DNA of 64,000 bases from Acidilobaceae archaeon (GTDB taxonomy: Archaea; Thermoproteota; Thermoprotei_A; Sulfolobales; Acidilobaceae), in contig JALWPV010000028.1 of the NCBI GenBank assembly GCA_027080775.1, positions 62,001 to 126,000 on the forward strand. The letters run 5' to 3'. A program made the position numbers and the translations under genes. Positions 25,053-33,706 of this stretch are shown here, in pieces (the stretch's first letter is position 1; each line of letters opens with the position of its first letter). Below the pieces are notes generated by a model. The model did not search any database, was not told the origin of the DNA, and saw only the letters and a list, made by a program, of their open reading frames with translations.

Positions 25053-25853
25053 CTAGAGCTGGAGGACGCCCTCCTTCACTAGGTAGTCTATGAGCTTATC
25101 GGCAATCTCTTCTAGAGTGTCGCCCTCTATTATTATCTGCTTCCTCTTAACGGCGACTACCCTGAGCTCCTCGATTACTCTCTTAGGCTTTACTAAGCCC
25201 TCCACGTCGGCCGCCTTAAGGGTCTTTTGAGGCTTCTTCGACGCCCTCCTAATCTGTAGTAGCGTGGGCGGGCGCGGCTGGTTTATCTCCCTGGTCACGC
25301 TTACTACCGCGGGTAGGGGTGCTTCAACTGTTTCTAGGTAGTCCTCCAGATCCCTCTCAGCCACTATCTTGCCATCCTTGACTTCTATCTTCCTGGCAAA
25401 GCTCACGTAGGGGAGCCCTAGCTTAGCGGCCACCCTCCCAGCGATCTGGCCTGTGAAGCCGTCTATGGTGGCCTCACCAGCTAGTATGAGGTCCGGGTTC
25501 AGCCCCTCCTTCTTGATAATGCCTACTATAGCGCTGGCCGTGGTTACCGGGTCTCCCGGCACTATCTCGTCATCCGCTAGTATGTAGGCCTCGTCAACAC
25601 CCTTCGCCAGGGCCTCCTGCACGGCCATCTTTAGGTCCTTGCTCCTCTTGGCTACAGGGCCCCATGTTAGTATGGTTATGCTATAGACCTTCCCTCCTAG
25701 TGCGCTCTTCAACCTGTTGGCCTCCTCTACAGCGTTCCTGTCGATATCGCTAATCTTAAGCGACATGGCGTCGATATCCACGGTGCCATCAGGCCTCGAC
25801 CTTATTGTCTCGGGGTTCAGCGCTGCCTTTACTAGCACCACTATGTCTCCCAT
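25053..25853 (-). CDS. etfB: electron transfer flavoprotein beta subunit
   Basis: Partner of EtfA. Motifs: IVVLVKAALNPETI at the N-terminus, MSLKISDIDRNAVEEA, the AMP/FAD-binding LADDEIVPGDPVTTA, LILAGEATIDGFTGQIAGRVAAKLG and PRPPTLLQIRRASKKP (ETF beta signature region). Length, 266 residues, is typical. ATG 25853 follows another possible GTG start by one codon; a TATA-like taaaaag lies about 40 bases upstream. No fixC or fixX gene is adjacent, so the electron donor dehydrogenase must be encoded elsewhere. Confidence 0.95.
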   Translation of the reverse strand: MGDIVVLVKAALNPETIRSRPDGTVDIDAMSLKISDIDRNAVEEANRLKSALGGKVYSITILTWGPVAKRSKDLKMAVQEALAKGVDEAYILADDEIVPGDPVTTASAIVGIIKKEGLNPDLILAGEATIDGFTGQIAGRVAAKLGLPYVSFARKIEVKDGKIVAERDLEDYLETVEAPLPAVVSVTREINQPRPPTLLQIRRASKKPQKTLKAADVEGLVKPKRVIEELRVVAVKRKQIIIEGDTLEEIADKLIDYLVKEGVLQL

Positions 25854-25951
25854 CACGGGGCACCGCGGAGAGGAGGGGTGGACCCCCTTTTTAGCGGCGG
25901 ACCGTGAAATGCTAGTTGGTGCTGACAGCTCCTTTTTAAAACCTCCACCTC

Positions 25952-26299
25952 CTAGAAGTAGCTCCTCATGACATGAACGTACTTTAGACCGTTAACTTCT
26001 AGGACGGAGCGGGGATCGACAACGCCAAGCTCTATGCCCAGCTGGACAGCCCTACAGCCAGCTAGTATAACATAGTCATGACTTGCTATAATTTTAATCG
26101 CCTCTGCCTCATCGACAAGCCTTCCTTCATAGAAGGAGCGTGGCAACGATATAGTTATTCCAGACTCAGGATCCCTCTCCACCCTCCCTAGGACATCCTC
26201 GTCGACGAGAGAAACTATCCTGTAGGCACCAGCATCTACTATCTTTAGGTAGTATCTATTACTCCCCGAGCATGACCCAGCGCTTTCTCCTGGCATCAT
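25952..26299 (-). CDS. DUF424 family protein, 115 aa
   Basis: From residue 15 onward the sequence matches the archaeal DUF424 family: YYLKIVDAGAYRIVSLVDEDVLGRV, ISLPRSFYEGRLVDEAEAIKII, GCRAVQLGIELGVVDPRSVLEVNGLKYVHV. The fold is small alpha/beta. Function is unproven; members often sit near translation genes. ATG 26299 is preceded by gaggggggtc about ten bases away. It overlaps the upstream gene by 41 bases in another frame, implying coupled translation. Confidence 0.8.
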   Translation of the reverse strand: MMPGESAGSCSGSNRYYLKIVDAGAYRIVSLVDEDVLGRVERDPESGITISLPRSFYEGRLVDEAEAIKIIASHDYVILAGCRAVQLGIELGVVDPRSVLEVNGLKYVHVMRSYF

Positions 26300-26822
26300 A
26301 GTATACTTGACCCCCCTCGCGTAGGGCCTGGAATAATCTCCCGTATTCCCCCAGGGCTTTAGCTGCCTCCGCAGCATCAGCCGTGCGCAGGGAAGCCAAT
26401 AGGGCCTTAAACTCTTGCAGTGAGTCCCTCGTCATTACTGCGAAGTCGCCTCCAGCATCGATAACAACTAGACCCTCAGCCGCCGCTTCCGCCCTGAGCC
26501 TGTGAGGGCTCATACCCAGGCGGGCGCGGGCCTCGCTGGCCATCACGAACCTTAGCTCCCTCAGCACACGCCTGAGCCTCTGGACTTGGCCGCGCCTAGA
26601 CTCTCTGGAAGGCACTACCTGGGCACGCCGGAGAGCCCGCATCTCACCTAGTATGGCGTCGATACGGCGCATACACTCGGAGCGAAGATCCTCTATCTCG
26701 CGCTTCAACTCCTCCAGGCCAGCCTTTAGCTCCTCGAGCTCGCGCCTAGTATCGGCCGAGCCGCATCGATCGGTGCCTCCGCGCCTTCCCCCTGCTAGGA
26801 ACTCGTCTATGCGCCTACCCAA
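26259..26822 (-). CDS. coiled-coil protein with winged-helix-like C-terminus, 187 aa
   Basis: Residues 22-70 are a heptad-rich coiled coil (RRELEELKAGLEELKREIEDL in pieces). The C-terminal 100 residues (RLRRVLRELRFVMASEARARLGMS and EGLVVIDAGGDFAVMTRDSLQEFKALLASL, then LFQALREGGQVYYDARRKRWVM) contain two small helix-wing units. These align with the C-terminus of the 235-residue protein at 10914-11621. TTG 26822 has gagaggga upstream. It is translationally coupled to the DUF424 gene. No named family is recognised. Confidence 0.7.
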   Translation of the reverse strand: MGRRIDEFLAGGRRGGTDRCGSADTRRELEELKAGLEELKREIEDLRSECMRRIDAILGEMRALRRAQVVPSRESRRGQVQRLRRVLRELRFVMASEARARLGMSPHRLRAEAAAEGLVVIDAGGDFAVMTRDSLQEFKALLASLRTADAAEAAKALGEYGRLFQALREGGQVYYDARRKRWVMLGE

Positions 26823-26898
26823 TCATCCCTCTCCAGGCTATGGTAGATCCGGAGGGAGGAGAAAAGGGATTAAGGGGGCCTCAAGGGAGTTGGCGATC

Positions 26899-27831
26899 TT
26901 ACGCCTGCACCACCCTATCGGTGAATACCTTGAATGGGTCCACGAGGGGCTTGCCCTCATAGTGGACTGGCCTAGTGGCTGGTGGATGCTCCAGGTAGCC
27001 TGGCATTATCTTCTCTATCCTTGCGTCGAAGGGCTCCTTTGTTAGGTCTCTGTAGATTACGCCTAGGGGTATGCGGTCTCCCCACTCCATCGCCTTAGCT
27101 ATCGCCCTGGCGGTCTTCTCGCCCCTCTCCTCGGGGCTCTTGATCGTCGCGTCATAGTCTGGTTCCTGCTCGTCGATATAGTATATCCTCTGCTCGTACC
27201 ACTGCTGCGTCATAACATTATTGTACGTTGGACACGGCTGCAGTACATCGATGAATGCAGCGCCGCGGTGCTTTATCGCCTCCTTCATTATTTCCTTAAG
27301 CTTGTCCACGTGGTAGGCGTAGGCCCTAGCCACGAAGGTATAGCCCGACGCTATGGCCAGTAGTAGGGGGTTCAGGGCGTCCTGTATATTGGGGGCTCTC
27401 AGGGCCTTCGTCTGAACCCATGCTGGCAGGGTGGGCCCTGCCTGCCCCTTGGTTAGACCGTAGACAGCGTTGTCGTGCATTACCACCGTGAGGTCAACGT
27501 TCCTCCTGCCAAGGGCCACGAAGTGGGCCGCCCCTATGCCTAGTAGGTCGCCGTCACCACTCATCACGAGCACCGTTAGGTGGGGGTTAGCCAACTTGAT
27601 ACCGGTAGCCACAGGTATGGGTCTGCCGTGTATGGTGTGGACGCCGGTTACGTTAATGTAGTAGGGTATCCTGCTGCTGCAGCCTATCCCTGAGACCACT
27701 ACAGTCTTTGCTGGGTCGAGGTCTAGCTCCGCGAACGCCTTGAACGCGGCTGTGAGTATCCCATAGTTCCCACAGCCGGGGCACCACTGGACCCAGGCGG
27801 GGCTCCTGTACTCGAGCCAGCTACGCGCCAT
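26899..27831 (-). CDS. 2-oxoacid:ferredoxin oxidoreductase beta subunit, 310 aa
   Basis: Thiamine diphosphate-binding subunit. WCPGCGN near residue 14, GIGCSS near 47 and the Cys in LQPCPTYNN near 197 are the four 4Fe-4S ligands; MSGDGDLLGIG and HDNAVYGLTKGQ bind TPP-Mg. The two-subunit form without a separate ferredoxin domain is that of Sulfolobus and Aeropyrum OFORs, which oxidise pyruvate and 2-oxoglutarate with CoA and reduce ferredoxin. ATG 27831 overlaps the alpha gene by 11 bases and has ggtggtg upstream, so the pair is translationally coupled. Confidence 0.95.
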   Translation of the reverse strand: MARSWLEYRSPAWVQWCPGCGNYGILTAAFKAFAELDLDPAKTVVVSGIGCSSRIPYYINVTGVHTIHGRPIPVATGIKLANPHLTVLVMSGDGDLLGIGAAHFVALGRRNVDLTVVMHDNAVYGLTKGQAGPTLPAWVQTKALRAPNIQDALNPLLLAIASGYTFVARAYAYHVDKLKEIMKEAIKHRGAAFIDVLQPCPTYNNVMTQQWYEQRIYYIDEQEPDYDATIKSPEERGEKTARAIAKAMEWGDRIPLGVIYRDLTKEPFDARIEKIMPGYLEHPPATRPVHYEGKPLVDPFKVFTDRVVQA

Positions 27832-29740
27832 CCGACACCACCACCCTCTCAACATTATTCTCTAGGATCTCCTTCACGGCCCTCACTATCTCCTGCTCCT
27901 GGAGGGCCCTACCAGTAAACTTCTGGATAACGTGGGGAGCCTTGTGGCCCGTGAACATTCTTATGGCAAGGCTGGTCTGGGCCAGCATGTTATAGTCGAC
28001 CACGGCGATCCTCGAGGCGGACTTAAACACTTCGTCGATAGTCTTTACCGGGAATGGAATGAATGTCTTTATATGCACGTACCTCACCTTGATGCCCTCG
28101 CCCTCCAGCTTCTCCATAGCGTCTAGCACAGGGCCCTTCACGGTGCCCCAGCTTATGATAGTGATATCAGAGTTGGAGGACCCATATACCTTGACCCTCT
28201 CATCCTCGGGGATACCCTTCTCTATAGCCTCAAGCTTCCTCAGCCTCTTCTCGACCATGGCGTTCCTAACCTCGGGATCCTCTATGGCATAGCCGTACTC
28301 GGTGTGCTCGAGGCTCGAGTTGAGCTGCTTCGCGAAGCCCACTGGCACCCTCGGGCTTATTCCGTCCTCCGTGAGTTTGTACCTTAGGTACTCGCCGTCA
28401 CTCCACTCGTAGGAGAACTTACCCCTATCAATCGTTATCGAGTCAAGATCGAACTTGTCGAGACTCTTAGTTGAGGCGGCGAGCGTCTTGTCTACTAGGT
28501 GTACAACCGGTATCTGGAACTTCTCCGCCCAGTTGAGAGCCTTTATGGCATCGTAGAACGCCTCCTCATGGTCCCCACTAGCCACCACGATCTTCACGGC
28601 ATCGCCGTGGCCAGCGAACATGGCGTGGAGAAGGTCCTGCTGACCCGTCCTCGTAGCCATCCCCGTGCTCGGCCCTGCACGCTGCCATATAGTTATGACC
28701 ACGGGGGCCTCCATTATGTAGGCCATGCTTATGGCCTCATTCATGAGTGAGAAGCCTGGCCCACTAGTGGTGGTTGCTGACCTCGCGCCAGCGAGCGCGG
28801 CACCTATCGCCATGTTTATGGCGGAGATCTCATCCTCGGTCTGTATTACGGCTACACCTAGCTTCTCCAAACCAACCTTCTCTGCCAGCTCCTCCCTGAC
28901 CTCTACCAGCCTGTGACCCTCCATGTATAGCGCCTCGTCGGCGGCGGGCGTTATCGGGTAGTATGTCTGCACCGTTAACCCACCCACGACCTTACCCATA
29001 GCCACCACATCGTTACCGCTGGCCACCATTCTAACCTTGCCCTTGTGGGGGCCATCAGGCAGATTGCCGAGGCCGTACGCCTCCTTCACGTAGTCATAGG
29101 CTATGTCTGCCGCTATCTTGTTAGGCTCTATGACCCTGGTCTTACCCGCGAAGTAAGCCTCGATGGCGCGGTGCACGTACTCCTTCTCCACGCCCAGGAA
29201 GGCCAAAGCGGCGGAGAGACCCACGACGTTGGCAGCCCTGGCGACCGAGACGACCGGTCTCCCACTCTTCTCGGCAACCTCCTTTATAGCGGACTTGAGG
29301 TCTATACCTAGGAGCTTGGCCCCACGGGATTCAAGATACTTAATAGCATCCGCAACCGTGTCTCCGAGGCCGTGCTGCGAGAGCTTGGCCTTCACGCGCT
29401 CCTTGAGGGGCCCCGGCATCGGGGCTATCCTGTCCACCCGAGTCTTCAGGGTGCTGGTGTCGTAGACGAAGATCCCACCCTCTCTGACGTCGTCCATGTG
29501 GGTGAAGACGCTCTCTGCATCCAATGCTACGACGGCATCAACAGGTAGGCGGGGGCTGCGGGCGACGGTGTCGCGTATCCTTATGTTGAAGTAGCTGTGC
29601 GCCCCTATAATATTGCTGTGGTACTCGCGCACGCCGAAGATGTCGTATCCCTTCATCACCAGCGCCCTGACCCCTATCTGCCCCGCCGACTCTATGCCGC
29701 CGCCCTGCGGGCCTCCTATCAGCAGGGCTAGGTCTACCAA
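27821..29740 (-). CDS. 2-oxoacid:ferredoxin oxidoreductase alpha subunit (gamma-alpha fusion), 639 aa
   Basis: The first 200 residues are a gamma domain (LLIGGPQGGGIESAG, GVREYHSNIIGAHSYF), fused to an alpha domain beginning near residue 235 with VASGNDVVAMGKVVGG and the YPITP motif in TYYPITPAADE, which is typical of enzymes accepting several 2-oxoacids. TTSGPGFSLMNEAISMAY and WQRAGPSTGMATRTGQQDL form the pyrimidine and CoA regions. It catalyses CoA-dependent oxidative decarboxylation with ferredoxin as acceptor. TTG 29740 is preferred because ggggagg lies six bases upstream; TTG 29746 would abut that site. Confidence 0.95.
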   Translation of the reverse strand: MVDLALLIGGPQGGGIESAGQIGVRALVMKGYDIFGVREYHSNIIGAHSYFNIRIRDTVARSPRLPVDAVVALDAESVFTHMDDVREGGIFVYDTSTLKTRVDRIAPMPGPLKERVKAKLSQHGLGDTVADAIKYLESRGAKLLGIDLKSAIKEVAEKSGRPVVSVARAANVVGLSAALAFLGVEKEYVHRAIEAYFAGKTRVIEPNKIAADIAYDYVKEAYGLGNLPDGPHKGKVRMVASGNDVVAMGKVVGGLTVQTYYPITPAADEALYMEGHRLVEVREELAEKVGLEKLGVAVIQTEDEISAINMAIGAALAGARSATTTSGPGFSLMNEAISMAYIMEAPVVITIWQRAGPSTGMATRTGQQDLLHAMFAGHGDAVKIVVASGDHEEAFYDAIKALNWAEKFQIPVVHLVDKTLAASTKSLDKFDLDSITIDRGKFSYEWSDGEYLRYKLTEDGISPRVPVGFAKQLNSSLEHTEYGYAIEDPEVRNAMVEKRLRKLEAIEKGIPEDERVKVYGSSNSDITIISWGTVKGPVLDAMEKLEGEGIKVRYVHIKTFIPFPVKTIDEVFKSASRIAVVDYNMLAQTSLAIRMFTGHKAPHVIQKFTGRALQEQEIVRAVKEILENNVERVVVSDGA

Positions 29741-29762
29741 CTCCAACCTCCCCTTCCAACCT

Positions 29763-30062
29763 CTATTCTGAGGCGCCTACGATTTCCTCCCTAACATCTG
29801 GGTCCACATAGGCTGACTCATACAGCGCCTCTCCCCTCCTTAAATATTCTCGGGCCTCCTCCCACGAGACTCTCCTCCTACAAGAGTTACACCAGTAGAA
29901 ACGGCCCTCCTTTATCTTCAGAGGCTCCCACCTATCACAGGTGTCATCCTCACTGGTTATCCTGCCCCAGAGGGTACAGTAGCCCACAATAGGGTAGTGG
30001 AAGTGAGGCCTCCACCATCTACACGTTGCACACTTCCTCCTGCGCTCCGCACCTTCCGGCAC
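29763..30062 (-). CDS. small cysteine-rich (zinc or Fe-S) protein, 99 aa
   Basis: The protein starts with a basic segment, then CATCRWWRPHF, YCTLWGRI and DTCDRWEP, giving C-x2-C-x13-C-x12-C spacing, followed by a second pair in YWCNSCRRRVSWEEA. This suggests one four-cysteine metal site and a partial second site. The C-terminus is acidic and helical. No named family. I start at GTG 30062 because gggggtg lies eight bases upstream and a TATA-like rc element (30101-30112) fits; the open frame continues upstream to 30491 but that part overlaps the divergent gene and has no protein-like pattern. Confidence 0.65.
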   Translation of the reverse strand: MPEGAERRRKCATCRWWRPHFHYPIVGYCTLWGRITSEDDTCDRWEPLKIKEGRFYWCNSCRRRVSWEEAREYLRRGEALYESAYVDPDVREEIVGASE

Positions 30063-30300
30063 TCTCCAAGCACCCCCGCGGAAGCCTTGATCCCAGCGCC
30101 GAGATAAAACAGGGTTGACAGCGGCCCCCTCTGAGAGGCAGCTTTGGTGGGCTAGGGTATATTCCTCGTCATCGCCCCTAGGGCTCTCCGGTGGTCGGCT
30201 CCTCATGGCCGAGAGACGCTCGGGGCACCGGGCTCTACGAGCATACCGACCATGGGTGAAATTAACCGTTATACCTCGCAGGGAGGAGCATGGGGGCTCC

Positions 30301-30693
30301 GTGAGCTTGGAGGGCAGGATCCTAGAGGCGCTGTCGAGGGTCATAGCAAGGCTCGACGCCCTTGAGAGGAGGATCGATGATCTGGAGAGGGATTTAGAGG
30401 CGTTTGCCTCCACAGTATACGCGCAATGCGCCTCTGAGTATTTGGGCTCGAAGCTAACGCGGGCTGGGCTGCCCTCAGGCGTTGATGCCATCGCGAGGAC
30501 GGAGAAGGCCTTCTATATCATTAAGTTCAAGATAAGAGCGTCCCGCAGCGACGCGGAGAAACTCGAGAGAATAGCGCCCCACGTGGCAGCTTTAATGGGC
30601 CTTGCAGAGGAGGGCTTAGAGTATGTACCGTTAATCGTAACGAGCCGCTTCGAGGGCGAGCCCCCGTCAAGCGTTAGGGTAATAGTATGCTGA
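30301..30693 (+). CDS. coiled-coil plus PD-(D/E)XK-like domain protein, 130 aa
   Basis: Residues 1-40 form a coiled coil (LSRVIARLDALERRIDDLERD in pieces). Residues 65-130 have an alpha/beta pattern AFYIIKFKIRASRSDAEKLERIAPHVAALMG then YVPLIVTSRFEGE, resembling the compact restriction-endonuclease fold seen in archaeal DUF3782-type proteins, though the expected catalytic D-(D/E)xK is weak (Ile-Lys-Phe-Lys). GTG 30301 follows a gggggc site and a TATA-like aaattaacc about 35-45 bases upstream. Function is unknown; nuclease activity is only a possibility. It precedes tRNA-Arg(CCU). Confidence 0.55.
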   Translation: MSLEGRILEALSRVIARLDALERRIDDLERDLEAFASTVYAQCASEYLGSKLTRAGLPSGVDAIARTEKAFYIIKFKIRASRSDAEKLERIAPHVAALMGLAEEGLEYVPLIVTSRFEGEPPSSVRVIVC

Positions 30694-30769
30694 GCACATA
30701 GCCTCCAACGCCGCCAGGCGGGAAGACTTAAATGGGCCAGCCGAGGTGCACTCCTCCACAGGGAGGCCT

Positions 30770-30847
<78 letters not shown>

Positions 30848-30957
30848 CACCAAGGCTTCCCGGGCTCCTAGAGCACTATTGGATCATCGGGGACTCATGC
30901 CTCCGGTTTGGAGAGTGTTTTAAGCGCGTTGCACCACACAATAGCTGGTGGCCTCCC

Positions 30958-31656
30958 ATGGCCTTCGAGGAGAAGGCGCCCAGCTATGACGAGTGGTTCC
31001 TGAAGAATAGGAACGTACTCTACTCCGAGGTGCGCCTCATCAAATATTTTCTGGAGAAGTACTGGGTCGGCAGATCGCTCAGCGTTGGTTGTGGTAGCGC
31101 GCTCTTCGAGAGCATACTCAGAGACGAGTATGGGATCAGGGTAACCCACTGCCTGGAACCTGCTGAGGGCATGGCGAGGATAGCTGAGAGTAGGGGCTTT
31201 AAGGTCGATAGGGGGCGCGCCGAGGAGCTGCCTTACCCGGACGGGTACTTCGATACTGTTATACATAACGGTATAATACATTATGTCGAGGACCCGCTTA
31301 AGGCTATGAGGGAGGCCTTTAGAGTCCTGAGGAGTGGAGGCCAGATTATAGTGGCGTGGGTTGCAGGCGAGGGCTCTTATGGCATCCTATACCAGCTCGC
31401 GGGCACCCTAGGCAGCTGGGAGCCCCTGCGTAGAATAGCGCCTGAGCACCCCTACCCTATAGAGTTCATACGTGAGGCCAAGAGGTGGCCGACGGCGGAT
31501 GAGGTTAAGGAGCTTGTGGAGTCAGTAGGCTTCACCAGGGTCGAGTTCGCCCAGACGTTGACCATGCATCCAAGGTACTCTAATAACTATGTAGAGGATC
31601 CTATTGAAGGCTTCGATAGGGGAGACTATGTAGCGCTGCGGGCCGTGAAGCCTTAA
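30958..31656 (+). CDS. SAM-dependent methyltransferase, class I, 232 aa
   Basis: The Rossmann core shows motif I SLSVGCGSALFESIL (a GxGxG variant), the acidic residue in THCLEPAEGMARIA, motif II/III RAEELPYPDGYFDTVIHNGIIHYVEDP and AMREAFRVLRSGGQIIVAW, typical of the UbiE/Methyltransf_11 group. The substrate is unknown. I chose ATG 30958 because ggtgg lies seven bases upstream; the longer frame to 30814 runs into the tRNA. A TATA-like tttaagc lies about 35 bases before. Its stop overlaps the convergent regulator by four bases. Confidence 0.85.
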   Translation: MAFEEKAPSYDEWFLKNRNVLYSEVRLIKYFLEKYWVGRSLSVGCGSALFESILRDEYGIRVTHCLEPAEGMARIAESRGFKVDRGRAEELPYPDGYFDTVIHNGIIHYVEDPLKAMREAFRVLRSGGQIIVAWVAGEGSYGILYQLAGTLGSWEPLRRIAPEHPYPIEFIREAKRWPTADEVKELVESVGFTRVEFAQTLTMHPRYSNNYVEDPIEGFDRGDYVALRAVKP

Positions 31657-31979
31657 GGCCCAGCCTCTTTTAGGAACTCGGTGAGTATATCCACGCACTC
31701 TTTTGCCTTAGCTTTAAGTGCTTCCCAATCTGCCTCTACTATCTTCCTAGGCCTGCCTGGCCTCTTGCGTAGCCCCCTCTCCTTCTCTGATCTGACTACG
31801 CCTAGAGCCTCTAGCTCATTCACCATGCGGGATATGGTCGGGTAGCTCACCTTGAGTACGTCAACCAGATCCCTTACAGCCACCTTCTTCTCATCGCTCT
31901 TCGCGAGCGCGGCGAGCATCTTACCAACGAGTTCGGGGTCTCCGACACCCAAGCATCTCGCTAGGTAGATGTACTTCAC
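31653..31979 (-). CDS. winged-helix transcriptional regulator, 108 aa
   Basis: Residues 15-85 form a winged helix: MLAALAKSDEKKVAVRDLVDVLKVSYPTISRMVNELEALGVVRSEK in pieces, with a basic wing RGLRKRPGRPRK, then a C-terminal helix. Resembles MarR/TrmB-type archaeal regulators. Its target is unknown. GTG 31979 is preceded by gcgagga, close to ideal spacing; upstream on the same strand is an A/T-rich block (32019-32095) that probably holds its promoter and that of neighbouring genes. Confidence 0.75.
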   Translation of the reverse strand: MKYIYLARCLGVGDPELVGKMLAALAKSDEKKVAVRDLVDVLKVSYPTISRMVNELEALGVVRSEKERGLRKRPGRPRKIVEADWEALKAKAKECVDILTEFLKEAGP

Positions 31980-32018
31980 TTCCTCGCTTATACCCCCTCA
32001 CCCCGGATTGATTGCCGG

Positions 32019-32095
32019 AAAACAAGCCTTTTTAATATGCAATAAGGTATAGTAAATATAATCTCGCCCGTAATTTTTAAACTATTACATCGCCT
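32019..32095. promoter_or_regulatory. A/T-rich promoter region upstream of the regulator gene
   Basis: On the minus strand this spacer contains catattaaaaagg about 60 bases before the regulator start and further A/T runs (ataaggtatagtaaatataatc). It is the most A/T-rich intergenic stretch in this part. No gene is visible. Confidence 0.4.
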
Positions 32096-32106
32096 CAAGT
32101 GCCGGG

Positions 32107-32718
32107 TTACATCGTCATCGCCGTGATGCCCTCTCTAATTATGGATACGGCGAAGCCGGCCATTATCAAGCTCATGAATTTGTCCACGAGCGAAATACCA
32201 TACTCGCCTAGGAATTTGATTAGACGCGAGCTATAATAGAATATCGGGTAGGCTATGCCTATGTTTACCACAGCGCTAAGGAGCGCGGTCGTGTAGCCAT
32301 AGGAGTATTTTATGTATAGTAGCGTTGAGATGCTGCCAGGCCCGGCTAGGAGTGGAACCGCGAGTGGAACTATCGCCCCCCCTCCGCCCTCCCTTGCCGA
32401 GCCCCCGATGTGTATGTCGAAGAGGCTCGCCACAGCATATATCATGAGTATAATACCAGCGGCTACCCTGAAGTCGCTGAAGCTAACATTTAATATCTCG
32501 AATAGGTAATCCCCTATAACGGCGAACGCTACAAGCATTGCGAGCGCTGATAACAGGACTGTGTTGAGGAACTCAACCCTCTTCTCCTCCGCGATCTTCG
32601 ACGCCTCAACAGCGTAGAAGGGGGATACCGTGACTGGGTCGAGCACGACGAATAGCATCAGTATCGACTTCAATAATACCCAAGCATTCACCACGACCCC
32701 AGCGCATTTGAGGCGCAT
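32107..32718 (-). CDS. MarC family integral membrane protein, 203 aa
   Basis: Six hydrophobic helices with the MarC/UPF0056 signatures: FVVLDPVTVSPFYA, FRVAAGIILMIYAVASL, VPLAVPLLAGPGSISTLLY and GFAVSIIREGI. The conserved Asp-Pro and PLLAGPG loops are present. The physiological role of the family is unsettled (once named for multiple antibiotic resistance). ATG 32718 is used; an internal GTG at VVVNAWVLL is a possible alternative because no strong ribosome site is seen. Confidence 0.9.
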   Translation of the reverse strand: MRLKCAGVVVNAWVLLKSILMLFVVLDPVTVSPFYAVEASKIAEEKRVEFLNTVLLSALAMLVAFAVIGDYLFEILNVSFSDFRVAAGIILMIYAVASLFDIHIGGSAREGGGGAIVPLAVPLLAGPGSISTLLYIKYSYGYTTALLSAVVNIGIAYPIFYYSSRLIKFLGEYGISLVDKFMSLIMAGFAVSIIREGITAMTM

Positions 32719-32766
32719 CCAAGCTCATTTTTAGCTTTCTCCTGCATGCTAGGAGTACAGCCCCTC

Positions 32767-33597
32767 CTACCCGCTTCTATGCTTCGCCTTGAGATACTCC
32801 TCCGGTGGCACATAGAATAATAGCTTAGCCTTATGATAGTCCCTGATGACTGTGCGCGCAGCCTCCTCTATCAGGGGCTCGCCTGTGCTTCTGTAGAACC
32901 AACCGCGGCGTCTAGCTATCTCCTCGAGTATCTCCACCGGATCCCTCGAAGCGATCCCATAGGCGTCTAGCACGCTGCGTGGGTTATACTTAAGCGCCCT
33001 TTCGAGGAGAGCGAGTGCCGGGGGGACAGGGTCCGCTAGTTCCTCGGGAGAACGCCCTCTTATCACCGACTCTAACCATCCACCCTCCACTGGTATGACG
33101 CCTGGCGTATCTATGAGATAGAAGCCAGGCTCCACCTTGTATAGCTGCACGTGCCTAGTATATCCCGGGCTGCCTGGCACAGGGCTCGTCGAGGCTCCGT
33201 GGCGGCCCCTGAGGGCGTTTATTATTGAAGACTTCCCCGTCTTAGGGTAGCCGACAATAGCCACGGTGAAGGGCTTCTCCCCAGCGGCTCTCTTGATTGC
33301 TGCTCTCAATATCCTGGTGCCTAACCTAGCGCGGGCTGAGGTATACACGACTGCATAGCCCAGCGATTCATATATGCTCTGCCACTTCTCAGCAACCCTC
33401 CTCGGCACTAGATCGGACTTGTTCAACACAAGCATCATCTTCTTCCCGAAGGCCCTAACCATGGACTCAAGCCTCCTGCTATGAGTTGACATCGGATCCC
33501 TTATGTCGAGTACCTCCACTACTACATCGGCATGCTTTATTGTCCTCGCGAGTAGCCTCCAGCTGGCCAGCTCCACTAGCTTCCCCCCAGCACGCAC
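32767..33597 (-). CDS. circularly permuted GTPase, YlqF/RbgA-like, 276 aa
   Basis: GTPase motifs occur in permuted order: G4 LNKSD (residue 58), G5 TSA, then G1 GYPKTGKSS (116), G2 PGSPGYTRH and G3 DTPG (160). This order is that of the YlqF/YawG family, which matures the large ribosomal subunit. The C-terminal 60 residues (AYGIASRDPVEILEEIARRRGW) are a helical domain. ATG/GTG 33597 is the first in frame; the window upstream is a 110-base spacer before the ferredoxin. Confidence 0.92.
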   Translation of the reverse strand: MRAGGKLVELASWRLLARTIKHADVVVEVLDIRDPMSTHSRRLESMVRAFGKKMMLVLNKSDLVPRRVAEKWQSIYESLGYAVVYTSARARLGTRILRAAIKRAAGEKPFTVAIVGYPKTGKSSIINALRGRHGASTSPVPGSPGYTRHVQLYKVEPGFYLIDTPGVIPVEGGWLESVIRGRSPEELADPVPPALALLERALKYNPRSVLDAYGIASRDPVEILEEIARRRGWFYRSTGEPLIEEAARTVIRDYHKAKLLFYVPPEEYLKAKHRSG

Positions 33598-33706
33598 TCT
33601 AGGCGCACTTAGAGCCGATAAGCAAATTGAAGCGGGGCCCTCGTTTAGAAGGTGCTAGACGCTGGAAAAAGACTTGCTTTACACCTATTTAGGGGTTTAA
33701 GAGTGG

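Noticed and set aside
30063-30491. N-terminal extension of the small cysteine-rich protein
   Set aside because: It overlaps the divergent coiled-coil gene, has no conserved-looking pattern, and a good ribosome site and TATA element support GTG 30062.
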